Shown: piece by piece, positions 1 to 9,763 of the stretch
How positions within the stretch are numbered: position 1 is the stretch's first letter
Layout of the letters: each line of letters opens with the position of its first letter
Assembly: GCF_048266065.1 (NCBI RefSeq)
Contig: NZ_JBLXAH010000009.1
Coordinates: 85,987 to 149,986 of the forward strand
DNA length: 64,000 nucleotides
Origin: Arthrobacter_H sp048266065
Lineage (GTDB): Bacteria; Actinomycetota; Actinomycetes; Actinomycetales; Micrococcaceae
Direction of reading: 5' to 3'
Program-made: the position numbers and the translations under genes
The notes under the pieces: model-generated
Databases searched by the model: none
The model's input: the letters and a program-made list of their open reading frames with translations, nothing else
Told to the model about the DNA's origin: nothing

Positions 1-149
1 TGGTGTTCCGCGACGGGATCCCGGTCTACGCCCAGCCTGGGGTTCTCCCTCCTGCGCAGCTCGACCAGCTCATCCAGGGCGCCCGTGACCTCGATATGGA
101 CGACGTGCGTCGGCAGATCGCCGAGCGCGGCACGCAGCCCGCCTCCTGA
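1..149 (+). CDS. Thioredoxin-family protein, C-terminal fragment cut by the window edge
   Basis: Only the last 48 codons are present; reading from base 3 the frame is open to TGA at 147-149. The segment VFRDGIPVYAQPG followed by LPPAQLDQLI resembles the last two beta strands and terminal helix of thioredoxins, where a K/R-D-G turn and a G-x-L-P segment precede the final helix. The active-site CxxC and cis-proline would be outside the window, so activity cannot be judged. It sits 54 bp before a Cys-rich peptide and the persulfide dioxygenase, fitting a thioredoxin that recycles rhodanese- or dioxygenase-bound sulfur. It could be another thioredoxin-fold protein. Confidence 0.6.
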   Translation, partial: VFRDGIPVYAQPGVLPPAQLDQLIQGARDLDMDDVRRQIAERGTQPAS

Positions 150-203
150 AACCGGCTGAGATCCACTCATCCATCCAGCACATCGTCAGAAAGGACCCTC
201 ATT

Positions 204-320
204 ATGTGCGCACGAATCACCTGCTCTGCCTGCGGCAGGCCCACCTGGACCGGCTGCGGCGAGCACATCGAGGATGCCCTCTACGGCGTACCCGAGGCCG
301 ACCGCTGCACCTGCAACTGA
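204..320 (+). CDS. Small Cys-rich protein, 38 aa
   Basis: ATG at 204 is preceded by AGGA at 192-195. The product is 38 residues with six cysteines (2, 7, 10, 18, 35, 37), including a CSAC pair and a CGEH segment, plus a conserved-looking GVPEADRC stretch. It has no signal peptide. Similar tiny proteins are, from memory, found next to rhodanese and metallo-beta-lactamase persulfide dioxygenase genes in actinobacteria, but I know of no assigned function. The paired cysteines allow a zinc knuckle or a persulfide carrier; both are inference. It lies 37 bp before the dioxygenase gene and is probably co-transcribed. Short length is the main doubt, but the ribosome site and the cysteine pattern support it. 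Confidence 0.75.
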   Translation: MCARITCSACGRPTWTGCGEHIEDALYGVPEADRCTCN

Positions 321-357
321 CTCCTGAATCACTACATCACTCGAGAAAGAACTGATC

Positions 358-1776
<1,419 letters not shown>

Positions 1777-1797
1777 CCGGCGCACTCAGGAGTCCGA

Positions 1798-2589
1798 GTG
1801 GAACCCCATCTGATCGTCATCGCGCTCGCTCTGGCGGCGCTGGTCGGCGTGTCCCTCGGGCTCCTCGGCGGGGGTGGATCGATCCTCACGGTCCCGATCC
1901 TCACCTATGTGCTCGGCATGGCACCGCGCGAGGCGATCGCCGCGTCGCTCTTCATCGTCGGCGCGACCAGCGCCGTCAGCATGATCGGCCACGCCAGATC
2001 AGGTCGTGTGCGCTGGAAGACCGGTGCCCTCTTCGGCGTCGCGGGCATGATCGGAGCGTTCGCAGGTGGGCTCCTCGGCGGGTTCATTCCCGGGCCAGTG
2101 CTCATGATTCTGTTCGCTGTCATGATGATCGTCACCGCGGGCGCGATGATCCGCGGGCGCAAGAATCGCGGCAGCGGGGCCCCTGAAACGGTTCACTCGA
2201 GGCCGATCCTGCGCATCCTCGCCGACGGGCTCCTTGTCGGCATCGCCACGGGCCTTGTCGGCGCGGGCGGCGGGTTTCTCATCGTGCCCGCGCTCAATCT
2301 GCTCGGCGGGCTGCCCATGGCCATTGCGGTCGGTACCTCGTTGCTGGTGATAGCAATGAAATCGTTCGCGGGGCTCGGCGGCTACCTGTTCTCGGTCCAA
2401 CTCAACTGGCCGATCGTGCTTGCCTTCACGGCGACCGCCACCGCGGGCTCCTTCGCGGGTGTCGCCCTCGCCGGGCGCATCCCCGAACGCGCGCTCCGTA
2501 AAGGGTTCGGCGTGTTCGTCCTCGTGATGGGGGCTTTCGTGCTCGTCCAAGAAGCCCCTGCGTTCCTGTCCTTGTTCACCTCAGCCTGA
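1798..2589 (+). CDS. TauE/SafE-family permease, probable sulfite/organosulfonate exporter, 263 aa
   Basis: Integral membrane protein with about eight hydrophobic segments and the duplicated glycine-rich signature of the family: LGGGGSILTVPIL near residue 23 and VGAGGGFLIVPAL in the second half. GTG start at 1798 is supported by AGGAG at 1788-1792. It lies 21 bp after the persulfide dioxygenase stop, so the two are almost certainly translated from one message. Family members export sulfite, sulfoacetate or related anions. Given the neighbour, sulfite export is the natural inference. The substrate cannot be read from the sequence. Confidence 0.85.
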   Translation: MEPHLIVIALALAALVGVSLGLLGGGGSILTVPILTYVLGMAPREAIAASLFIVGATSAVSMIGHARSGRVRWKTGALFGVAGMIGAFAGGLLGGFIPGPVLMILFAVMMIVTAGAMIRGRKNRGSGAPETVHSRPILRILADGLLVGIATGLVGAGGGFLIVPALNLLGGLPMAIAVGTSLLVIAMKSFAGLGGYLFSVQLNWPIVLAFTATATAGSFAGVALAGRIPERALRKGFGVFVLVMGAFVLVQEAPAFLSLFTSA

Positions 2590-2606
2590 AACGGAAGACG
2601 CCTCCA

Positions 2607-3227
2607 ATGATCGCTGACGCCTCAAGCGCCGAAACCCGAGCCTCGCGCATCGGCCGAGTCGTTCCCGGGCACGCGATCCCCGTCATCGACGAGCGGGCTG
2701 TGCGCGCGGCCGCGGGAATCATGTTCCTGCTGGGCGGGGCCGCATTCGCGACGGCGTTCTTCACCGGCTCGGCACAGCCGCTGCAGCCCTTCGGCATGTT
2801 CTTCATGATCGACATGCTTTTGCGTGTGACCGCAGGTGACCGCTGGTCGCCCACGCTGATGCTCGGCCGCCTTGCGGTGAAAGGGCAGCGCCCGGAATGG
2901 GTCGGCGCACCGCAGAAGGAGCTCGCATGGTGGCTGGGCTTCGGCCTCGCCCTCGTCGCCTGCGCGAGCATGGGCCTGTTCGCGGCACCGCTCTGGATCC
3001 CCCTCGCGCTCTGCGGCTCCTGTCTCACTCTGCTCTTCCTCGAGACCGCGTTCGGCATCTGCGTCGGCTGCGCCCTACAGAGCCGTTTCAGCAAGCAACC
3101 GCCCAAGTACTGTCCGGGCGACACTTGCGATACGGGTTCCAGCACCCACTTTGCTGCGCCCTGGTCTGCGCCAGTCGGACACCCGACCCCTGAACCATCC
3201 GTCACCACCAGACCAAAATCAAGCTGA
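2607..3227 (+). CDS. DUF4395 membrane protein, 206 aa
   Basis: Matches the DUF4395 pattern: an N-terminal DERAVRAAAG segment, two pairs of hydrophobic helices (about residues 35-75 and 105-150) and a C-terminal cysteine cluster with GICVGC and YCPGDTC. Family members are common beside thioredoxin, rhodanese and TauE/SafE genes and have no established biochemical role. The cysteines, placed just after the last membrane helix, could face a thiol or persulfide partner; this is inference. The last 35 residues are Pro/Ser/Thr-rich and look disordered. ATG 2607 lies 17 bp after the exporter stop. Confidence 0.75.
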   Translation: MIADASSAETRASRIGRVVPGHAIPVIDERAVRAAAGIMFLLGGAAFATAFFTGSAQPLQPFGMFFMIDMLLRVTAGDRWSPTLMLGRLAVKGQRPEWVGAPQKELAWWLGFGLALVACASMGLFAAPLWIPLALCGSCLTLLFLETAFGICVGCALQSRFSKQPPKYCPGDTCDTGSSTHFAAPWSAPVGHPTPEPSVTTRPKSS

Positions 3228-3241
3228 AAGGGCCACCCGCC

Positions 3242-3622
3242 ATGCTCCGTTCAATCACTATCTCCCTCTCCGCTGTCGCGCTCCTGCTCGGCTTGGCAGC
3301 CTGCTCATCCGCGCCGAACTCGGCTGGCGGTGCGAACCCGGTCGAAGTCGGTGATGCCACGATCCTGCTCGACGTCCGCACCGCCGCAGAGCACTCAGCA
3401 GGGCACCTCGATGGAGCCAAGCTGCTCGACTTCAACGGCGGCGACCTCGCCGCCGCGATCCCGAGCCTCGACCCAGACGCCGAATACCTCGTCTACTGCC
3501 GCTCAGGCAACCGATCCGGCCAGGCGATCGCGCTCATGGAACAGGCCGGGTTCACGAACCTCACCAACCTCGGATCCCTCGAACAAGCAGCTCAGGCGAC
3601 CGGGCTACCGATCGTGAACTAA
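3242..3622 (+). CDS. Rhodanese-domain lipoprotein, 126 aa
   Basis: Residues 1-20 form a lipoprotein signal with the lipobox LAAC (C21), so the mature protein should be anchored outside the membrane. A single rhodanese domain follows: LLDVRTAAEHSAGHLDGA, then the active-site loop CRSGNRSG with C86. It is an extracytoplasmic sulfurtransferase candidate. ATG 3242 lies 14 bp after the DUF4395 stop, closing the cassette. Of the sulfur-handling proteins seen here it is the only one predicted outside the membrane, suggesting that sulfane sulfur is handled on both faces; this is inference. Confidence 0.85.
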   Translation: MLRSITISLSAVALLLGLAACSSAPNSAGGANPVEVGDATILLDVRTAAEHSAGHLDGAKLLDFNGGDLAAAIPSLDPDAEYLVYCRSGNRSGQAIALMEQAGFTNLTNLGSLEQAAQATGLPIVN

Positions 3623-3702
3623 GGACAGACCCTTATCACCTATGGGTATCGGCGCTGCGATGGGCGGCGACGCTATCGGCCCCTACAGTAAAGAGCGTTG
3701 CA

Positions 3703-3724
3703 AAAGTGCTAACGAAAGTGCTAA
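3703..3724 (+). repeat. Tandem 10-bp direct repeat, possible integrase arm site
   Basis: AAAGTGCTAA occurs at 3703-3712 and again at 3715-3724, a 12-bp period, about 110 bp inside the tRNA fragment. Short direct repeats at this distance from a core site are typical of arm-type binding sites of tyrosine recombinases, but a regulator site is equally possible. The role is inference. Confidence 0.35.
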
Positions 3725-3834
3725 GCAACCTGTAGGTCAAGGTATCGCGGCGGAGTTATCCACAGGTCACATGTCGTAGATCGTTGATTTTATACGGCAG
3801 AACGCTCGGCCCAGATTCGCGGCGCGAGGGGGTC

Positions 3835-3866
3835 GAGGTCAGTTCAAGTCCCCCCTCGCGCACGAG
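3835..3866 (+). other. tRNA-Leu 3'-end fragment, putative attachment site
   Basis: The stretch AGTTCAAGTCCCCCCTCGCG plus CACGA has the T-loop (TTCAAGT), T-stem 3' strand (CCCCC), acceptor 3' strand (CTCGCGC) and discriminator A of an actinobacterial tRNA-Leu with acceptor GCGCGAG. No D arm, anticodon arm or matching T-stem 5' strand can be found upstream, so this is a remnant and not a gene. An 11-bp segment just upstream (3822-3832, GCGCGAGGGGG) is complementary to the fragment, giving a large inverted repeat around the presumed crossover. The match was made from memory of tRNA-Leu sequences. Confidence 0.55.
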
Positions 3867-3875
3867 TTTCGAGGA

Positions 3876-3911
3876 TGTCCCCTTCCCGGTTCACGGGAAG
3901 GGGACATTTTT
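3876..3911 (+). terminator. Strong intrinsic terminator without a gene in front
   Basis: A perfect 13-bp stem (3876-3888 with 3894-3906), a 5-nt loop GTTCA and a T5 run (3907-3911). It stands directly behind the tRNA-Leu fragment and is best read as the original terminator of the tRNA gene left behind by island insertion. Confidence 0.85.
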
Positions 3912-3968
3912 GCATCCCGCTGAAACGTGCCGACGGAATAAGCGGGGGAATTTTCCGTTGTACCGGGC

Positions 3969-4958
3969 ATGACCGCCCTGCCCCCGTTGTCCCTGCTGGA
4001 TCGTGCCCTGGCACGTGCCGGTGAAGGTGAAGGTGCCGCGTTGCAGGCGGTGATCGCCCGGGCCGGTGCGGCGGACACGCAGGGGTTCTTGCGGTTTTGG
4101 GTCGCCGAACACCATGGGGTGCCGGGCATCACGGGGGCGGCGCCGGCCGTCCTGATGGCCGCGATCGCCGCGGCGACCACCGACCTGCGGGTGGGGTCAG
4201 GGGGAATCATGCTGCCGAACCACCAGCCGCTGGTGGTCGCCGAGCAGGCCTCGACCCTGGACCAGCTCCATCCCGGGCGCATCGACCTGGGGGTGGGGCG
4301 GTCACTGGGTTTCACCCCGGCGGTCCGATCCGCGCTGCGCACACCCACCTCCACGGATGCAGGGTTTGTCGAGGACCTCGTGGAACTGCTGTCCTACCTG
4401 GACGGGACGGCCCCCGTGACCTCCAGGCCGCGGCCCGCCTCCCGGATTCCGGTTTTCGTCCTGGCGACCCGGAGGGGTGTGGCCCTGGCAGCCCAGGCCG
4501 GCCTCGGCGTCGTACTCGGTGGGCCCGTGGTCGCTGACCCGGAGCGTGCCCGCACGCTCGTGGAGGGTTACCGCTCCTCCTTCCGCCCGTCCGGGCACGG
4601 GGACCGGCCCCACGTGGTGGTGGCGGTGAATGCCCTGGCCGCCGATACCGGCTCCGCGGCCCGGGACCTGGTGCTCCCGGAGGCGTGGGCGATGGCACAG
4701 TCCCGTACCGTGGGGGAATTCCGGCCGCTGGAGCCGGTGCAAGCGGTGCAGCAGGCGGCCATGACCGCCCGTCAACGTCGACTGGTCCAGGACCACGTGG
4801 ATGCCGCCGTGCACGGGACACCGCAGGAGGTCGGCAGGGAACTGGAGGATCTGGTCGCCGCGACGGGTGCCGACGAGCTGCTGCTGACCGGGGCGACCCA
4901 CGACCTTCGGGCCCAGGCCAGGTCCGATGAGCTGCTCGCGGAGCTGGTGCGGGACTGA
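3969..4958 (+). CDS. LLM-class flavin-dependent oxidoreductase (MsnO8-like), 329 aa
   Basis: Luciferase-like TIM-barrel protein expected to use reduced flavin in the cytosol. Recognisable family features are SLLDR near the start, FWVAEHHGVPGITGAAP (about residues 43-59), VGSGGIMLPNH (about 76-86), VAEQASTLDQLHPGRIDLGVG and the late VGRELEDLVAATGADELLL segment. Length is typical for the group. It is the first gene after the island junction and stands alone, with a weak hairpin (4998-5021) after it. The ribosome site is poor, so ATG 3969 is chosen mainly because the conserved N-terminus begins there. Substrate unknown. Confidence 0.85.
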   Translation: MTALPPLSLLDRALARAGEGEGAALQAVIARAGAADTQGFLRFWVAEHHGVPGITGAAPAVLMAAIAAATTDLRVGSGGIMLPNHQPLVVAEQASTLDQLHPGRIDLGVGRSLGFTPAVRSALRTPTSTDAGFVEDLVELLSYLDGTAPVTSRPRPASRIPVFVLATRRGVALAAQAGLGVVLGGPVVADPERARTLVEGYRSSFRPSGHGDRPHVVVAVNALAADTGSAARDLVLPEAWAMAQSRTVGEFRPLEPVQAVQQAAMTARQRRLVQDHVDAAVHGTPQEVGRELEDLVAATGADELLLTGATHDLRAQARSDELLAELVRD

Positions 4959-4997
4959 GGTTCCCGGGCCGTCGGTGGTTCCACGCCGTGGATTCCG

Positions 4998-5021
4998 CCG
5001 GTGACGAATACCCGTCACCGG
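4998..5021 (+). terminator. Hairpin after the flavin oxidoreductase gene
   Basis: CCGGTGACG (4998-5006) pairs perfectly with CGTCACCGG (5013-5021) over a 6-nt loop. No T-run follows, so termination is only likely, not certain. Confidence 0.4.
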
Positions 5022-5094
5022 ACGAGACCCACGCCACAGGATCTGCATAGACTGGGGGCGCATACGCGAACGACGACGATGAAGGGGTGCACCC

Positions 5095-5793
5095 GTGGCA
5101 GAAAAGTCAGCACATCAGAACGTCACCTTTCCCTCCGCCGGGCAACAGGCCCACGGCTACCTGGCCATTCCGGCCTCCGGCAGCGGGCCCGGGGTGATCG
5201 TCATCCAGGAATGGTGGGGGCTGACCGACCACATCCGTGACGTCGCCGACCGGCTGGCCGCCGAGGGGTTCGTGGCGTTGGCCCCGGACCTCTACGGCGG
5301 GTGGATCACCCACGACGGCGACGAGGCCGCCGAGATGATGCAGAAGCTTCCGGAGGAGGAGGGTGCCCGGCTGCTCACCGGTGCGGTGGACTACCTGCTG
5401 GGTCTCGAAGCTGTCACCAGCACGAAGGTCTCGGCCATCGGCTTCTGCATGGGTGGCGGATTCGTGTTGGCACTGGCCGCCCAGCAGGGGGACCGGATCG
5501 CCGCCGCCGTACCGTTCTACGGTGTCGGGCAGGGTGTTCCCGCGGCGTTCTCCGGGGTCCGTGCGGCCATCCAGGGCCATTACGCGACCGAGGACACCTC
5601 GTTCCCGGTGGAACAGGCGCGTGCCCAGGAGCGGCAGATCCGCGAGGAATCCGGCGCCGAGGTCACCTATTACTACTATGAAGCCCCCCACGCGTTCCAT
5701 AATGATGGGAACCCGCAGGGGAACTACCGCCCGGAAGCTGCCCGGTTGGCCTGGGAACGGGCCGTGGGCTTCCTGCGGGAGAAGACCAGCTAG
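5095..5793 (+). CDS. Dienelactone hydrolase-family protein, 232 aa
   Basis: Alpha/beta-hydrolase of the DLH family. The nucleophile motif is GFCMGGGF with C118, the cysteine form found in carboxymethylenebutenolidase, and the catalytic His lies in APHAFHN near the C-terminus. The N-terminal VIVIQEWWGL and VALAPDLYGG segments are typical. GTG 5095 gives the family's usual length. No catechol-pathway genes are nearby, so a generic lactone or ester substrate is more likely than a dedicated chlorocatechol role. It is followed 60 bp later by a universal stress protein gene. Confidence 0.88.
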   Translation: MAEKSAHQNVTFPSAGQQAHGYLAIPASGSGPGVIVIQEWWGLTDHIRDVADRLAAEGFVALAPDLYGGWITHDGDEAAEMMQKLPEEEGARLLTGAVDYLLGLEAVTSTKVSAIGFCMGGGFVLALAAQQGDRIAAAVPFYGVGQGVPAAFSGVRAAIQGHYATEDTSFPVEQARAQERQIREESGAEVTYYYYEAPHAFHNDGNPQGNYRPEAARLAWERAVGFLREKTS

Positions 5794-5853
5794 ACCACGC
5801 ACGACCAACAGGCGGCGGCGCCGAGGGCGTCCCGCCAGACAGGGAGGAAACAC

Positions 5854-6285
5854 ATGTCAGGAACAGTCATCGTCGGTGTTGACGGCAGCGAGACCGCGAA
5901 CAAGGCGGCCACGCGCGCGGCCACCGTCGCGGCCGGTCTCGGCGCGGATCTCATGGTGATCACCGCGCACACCAAGGACAACACCGAAGTCGTGCAGATC
6001 GGCAGCGACACCTGGATCCTCGACGACGCGGAGCAGGCGCAGAAGCTGGCCGAGAAGTCGGCCACGAAGCTGCGCGAACTGGTTCCGGGGGCGAACGTCA
6101 AGGCCTCGGCCGTCAAGGGCAAGCCGCAGGACGCCCTGGTCGAGGAAGCCAGCCGCCTCGGCGCCCAGCTGATCGTGGTCGGCAACGTGGGCATGAAGGG
6201 CCTGGGCCGTGTGCTCGGCAGCGTCGCCTCCAGCGTCGCGCTGAACGCCCCCTGTGACGTCTACATCGTGAAGACCGCCAACTAG
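5854..6285 (+). CDS. Universal stress protein, UspA family, 143 aa
   Basis: Single UspA domain beginning VIVGVDGSE, with the ATP-binding form of the C-terminal signature: VGNVGMKG followed by GRVLGS. It is a small cytosolic nucleotide-binding stress protein with no other domain. AGGGAGG at about 5839-5845 supports ATG 5854. It is probably co-transcribed with the dienelactone hydrolase upstream and is closed by the strong hairpin at 6305-6340. The stress it answers is not readable from the sequence. Confidence 0.9.
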   Translation: MSGTVIVGVDGSETANKAATRAATVAAGLGADLMVITAHTKDNTEVVQIGSDTWILDDAEQAQKLAEKSATKLRELVPGANVKASAVKGKPQDALVEEASRLGAQLIVVGNVGMKGLGRVLGSVASSVALNAPCDVYIVKTAN

Positions 6286-6304
6286 CGGCACCCACCGGCA
6301 CGAC

Positions 6305-6340
6305 GGCGGCGCCCCTCCCTGGTGGGGAGGGGCGCCGCCT
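6305..6340. terminator. Bidirectional hairpin between the stress protein and DUF5997 genes
   Basis: GGCGGCGCCCCTCC (6305-6318) pairs with GGGGAGGGGCGCC and following bases up to about 6339, with the loop around CTGGT. It sits between convergent genes and could serve both. Confidence 0.7.
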
Positions 6341-6367
6341 TCGTGTGCGCGAGTTGCCGGAGGTGGG

Positions 6368-6769
6368 CTACCGGCCCCCGGCGCGGCCTTCCGCAGCCTT
6401 CTGGGCCGCGACGTCGCGCACGCGGGCCTCCTCGGCGCGGACGGCCGCCATGCTGGCCCGTTCGTTCTGCAGCCACTGGGGCCGATCGGCCAGCAGTGCG
6501 TTGATCTGCTCCGTGGTCAGCGCCTCCTCGACGCCGCCGCGGGCCAGCCCCGAAATGCTCACGTTCAGCTTCTGCGCCACGACCGGGCGCGGGTGCGGGC
6601 CGTTCTGGCGCAGCGCCACCAGCCATTCGGGCGGTTCGTTCATCAATTCGTCCAGTGCGGCCCGGGTGATGGGGCCCTCCTGGAACTCGGCAGGCGTGGC
6701 GGGCAGGTACACGCCCAGCTTCTTGGCGGCGGTGGCCGGTTTCATGCTCTGCGGGGTTTTCTGGCTCAT
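6368..6769 (-). CDS. DUF5997 family protein, 133 aa
   Basis: Small soluble protein starting MSQKTPQSMKPATAAKKLGV, with LPATPAEFQEGPITR, LNVSISGLARGG and TTEQINALLADRP segments that I associate with the actinobacterial DUF5997 family. Function is unknown. The central ITRAALDELMNEPPEWL and the SISGLARGG region have a helical, HTH-like rhythm, so nucleic-acid binding is possible but unproven. It is transcribed divergently from the LysR-effector-like gene with only 40 bp between starts (6769 and 6810), suggesting a shared control region and a functional pairing. The C-terminal tail is Ala/Arg-rich. Confidence 0.75.
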   Translation of the reverse strand: MSQKTPQSMKPATAAKKLGVYLPATPAEFQEGPITRAALDELMNEPPEWLVALRQNGPHPRPVVAQKLNVSISGLARGGVEEALTTEQINALLADRPQWLQNERASMAAVRAEEARVRDVAAQKAAEGRAGGR

Positions 6770-6809
6770 CCCCCCAGCGTACCCGGGCCCGGACGGTAGG
6801 CTGTCCTGC

Positions 6810-7562
6810 GTGGCAGAGCTGAGAATCGCGTTCGTCCCCGGGGTGACCCCGGGCAAATGGCTGGAGCGCTGGCGTGAGCGCCACCCCGAGGTCCCCGTGG
6901 CAGCCACCCGGTACGACGACGGGCCGGACCCGCGGGGGCTGCTCGCCTCCGGGGAGGCCGACCTGGTCTTCCTGCGGTTCGCCGACGGTGTGAAGCCGGC
7001 CGATGCCACCACCCACGTGATCCCCTTGTATGAGGAGCTGCCCGTGGTGTGTGCGCCGCGGGACCACGTGGTCGAACTCTACGATGACGAGGTGCCGCTG
7101 GCCGACCTGGCCAGGGAGGCCTGGCTCGACCTGGCCGACTACCCGCCCGCCGTCGGTGGAACGGCCATGGCCATGGAGGTGGTCGGTACAGGTGCCGGGC
7201 TGCTGGTGCTGCCCATGTCGGTGGGACGGCTGCATCGGCGCAAGGACGTGGTGCAGAAGATCCTCGCCGGCGCCCCCTCGACCCGGATCGGCGTCGGCTG
7301 GCTCAAGCCGCTCGGCGATGACCCGGAGGATCCGCGCGTGGAGGAATTCATCGGCATCGTGCGCGGACGCGGGGCGAATTCCTCCCGCCAGCCCTCCGTT
7401 CAGGAACGTGAACGCCGCGAGGCCGCCGAGGCCCAGCGCAAACGCCAACGCGGCCCGCAGGATGCCCCCCGCGGCGGCGCCCGGAAGACGGGCCAGCGCT
7501 CCGGCGGCAAGCCGTCCGGTGGCAACAAGCGCCGTGGCGGTCCGGCCCGCGGACGCCGCTGA
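6810..7562 (+). CDS. Stand-alone LysR-type effector-binding domain with a basic tail, 250 aa
   Basis: Residues 1-190 look like the periplasmic-binding-fold effector domain of a LysR regulator: LRIAFVPG at the start, GEADLVFLR, LYEELPVVCAPRDHVVELYDDEVPLADL and a second lobe with VVGTGAGLLVLPMS. There is no room for a helix-turn-helix: translation begins at GTG 6810, at the first strand of the effector fold, and upstream is the divergent DUF5997 gene. Instead the last 55 residues are extremely Arg/Lys/Gly-rich (KRQRGP, RRGGPARGRR) and probably disordered. Such a tail could bind nucleic acid; this is inference. Confidence 0.78.
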   Translation: MAELRIAFVPGVTPGKWLERWRERHPEVPVAATRYDDGPDPRGLLASGEADLVFLRFADGVKPADATTHVIPLYEELPVVCAPRDHVVELYDDEVPLADLAREAWLDLADYPPAVGGTAMAMEVVGTGAGLLVLPMSVGRLHRRKDVVQKILAGAPSTRIGVGWLKPLGDDPEDPRVEEFIGIVRGRGANSSRQPSVQERERREAAEAQRKRQRGPQDAPRGGARKTGQRSGGKPSGGNKRRGGPARGRR

Positions 7563-7653
7563 CCGCCCACTGCCGCTGCCCCCACGCGGCGGGGCCCCGC
7601 ACCGCTGCACCGGAAGGCGCTGCCGTGCGGGGCCCCGCGGGGGGAGAGCCGGA

Positions 7654-9054
<1,401 letters not shown>

Positions 9055-9097
9055 GGGTTCTCCATTGGGGGTGGGTGGATCGGAGGGGTCAGGAACG

Positions 9098-9634
9098 TCA
9101 GGGGGCCGTGGGGGCCAGGTGAAGGCGCGCGATGGCCAGCTCGGCCAGGGCCTCGGGGGTGGTGTCGTTGGGCAGCGTGATGCCGTCCTCGTCGGCGGCG
9201 AGCGGTTCGAGCGTGGCCAGCTGGCTGGCCAGCAGGGTGCCGGGCATGAAGTGCCCGGTGCGCTGCCCCAGGCGCATGGCCAGGAGGTCGGTGTCCGCGT
9301 CGACGTGCAGGAAGCGCACGACGCCGGTGGCTTCCCTGAGCACCTCGCGGTAGCTGCGTTTGAGGGCCGAGCAGGTGACGACGGTGCCGGGACCTGAGTC
9401 GTGCCGGTCCATCCATTCCTTCAGGGAGGCCAGCCAGGGCCAGCGGTCGTCGTCGTCCAGCGGGGTGCCGGCCGCCATCTTGGCGATGTTGGCCGCCGGG
9501 TGGAAGTCGTCGGCCTCGGCACAGGGCCAGCCCAGTTCCGCGGCGACCAGGCCGGCGACCGTGGTCTTCCCCGAGCCGGAGACCCCCATGACCACGAGGT
9601 GCGTGGTGGGGGCGGGGGGTGCCTGATGTGGCAT
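9098..9634 (-). CDS. gntK: Gluconokinase, 178 aa
   Basis: Phosphorylates gluconate to 6-phosphogluconate in the cytosol for the pentose-phosphate pathway. The Walker A loop GVSGSGKT is at residues 17-24. CAEADDFHP, the NIAKMAAGTPLDDDDRWPWL segment, CSALKRSYRE and the GHFMPGTLLASQLATLEPL segment are diagnostic for the GntK family. ATG 9634 is chosen because GGAGATGAC places a good ribosome site just upstream and the protein then has normal length. It is first in the operon with gntP and probably controlled by the divergent FadR-type regulator. Confidence 0.93.
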   Translation of the reverse strand: MPHQAPPAPTTHLVVMGVSGSGKTTVAGLVAAELGWPCAEADDFHPAANIAKMAAGTPLDDDDRWPWLASLKEWMDRHDSGPGTVVTCSALKRSYREVLREATGVVRFLHVDADTDLLAMRLGQRTGHFMPGTLLASQLATLEPLAADEDGITLPNDTTPEALAELAIARLHLAPTAP

Positions 9635-9681
9635 GTCATCTCCTGGAAGGACGTCCTTGGCCTGGTGCCACCGGAGTGGCT

Positions 9682-9723
9682 GGATAAAAGATAACACCTT
9701 ATGACCGGGTAAAGATAGTACTA
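9682..9723. promoter_or_regulatory. Candidate operator region of the gluconate genes
   Basis: The intergenic DNA between gntK and the regulator gene is distinctly AT-rich. It contains an imperfect direct repeat, GGATAAAAGATAAC at 9682-9695 and GGGTAAAGATAGT at 9707-9719, and the palindrome TAGTACTA at 9716-9723. These are the obvious candidates for the FadR-type regulator's binding site. The assignment is inference. Confidence 0.4.
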
Positions 9724-9763
9724 ATTGTGATCGTGGTCGCGTCCGGACCATAGGATGGCCGGT

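Larger units (their letters stand above)
3623..3968. other. Non-coding junction region: repeats, tRNA-Leu fragment and terminator
   Basis: This 346-bp gap holds no credible gene. It contains two copies of AAAGTGCTAA (3703-3712 and 3715-3724), then the tRNA-Leu 3' fragment (about 3835-3866), a long inverted repeat that overlaps it, and a strong terminator (3876-3911). The leftward half is AT-richer than the flanking chromosome. The layout fits an attachment site with integrase arm-type repeats on the island side. Confidence 0.6.

Noticed and set aside
2607..3227. Reading the DUF4395 protein as a thioredoxin-like or DoxX-type electron carrier.
   Set aside because: The helix order and C-terminal Cys cluster fit DUF4395; there is no CxxC of thioredoxin type nor DoxX pattern.
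3780..3866. A complete tRNA gene ending at the TTCAAGT...CTCGCGC segment.
   Set aside because: No 5' acceptor strand, D arm or anticodon arm fits at the required distances; only the 3' end is present.
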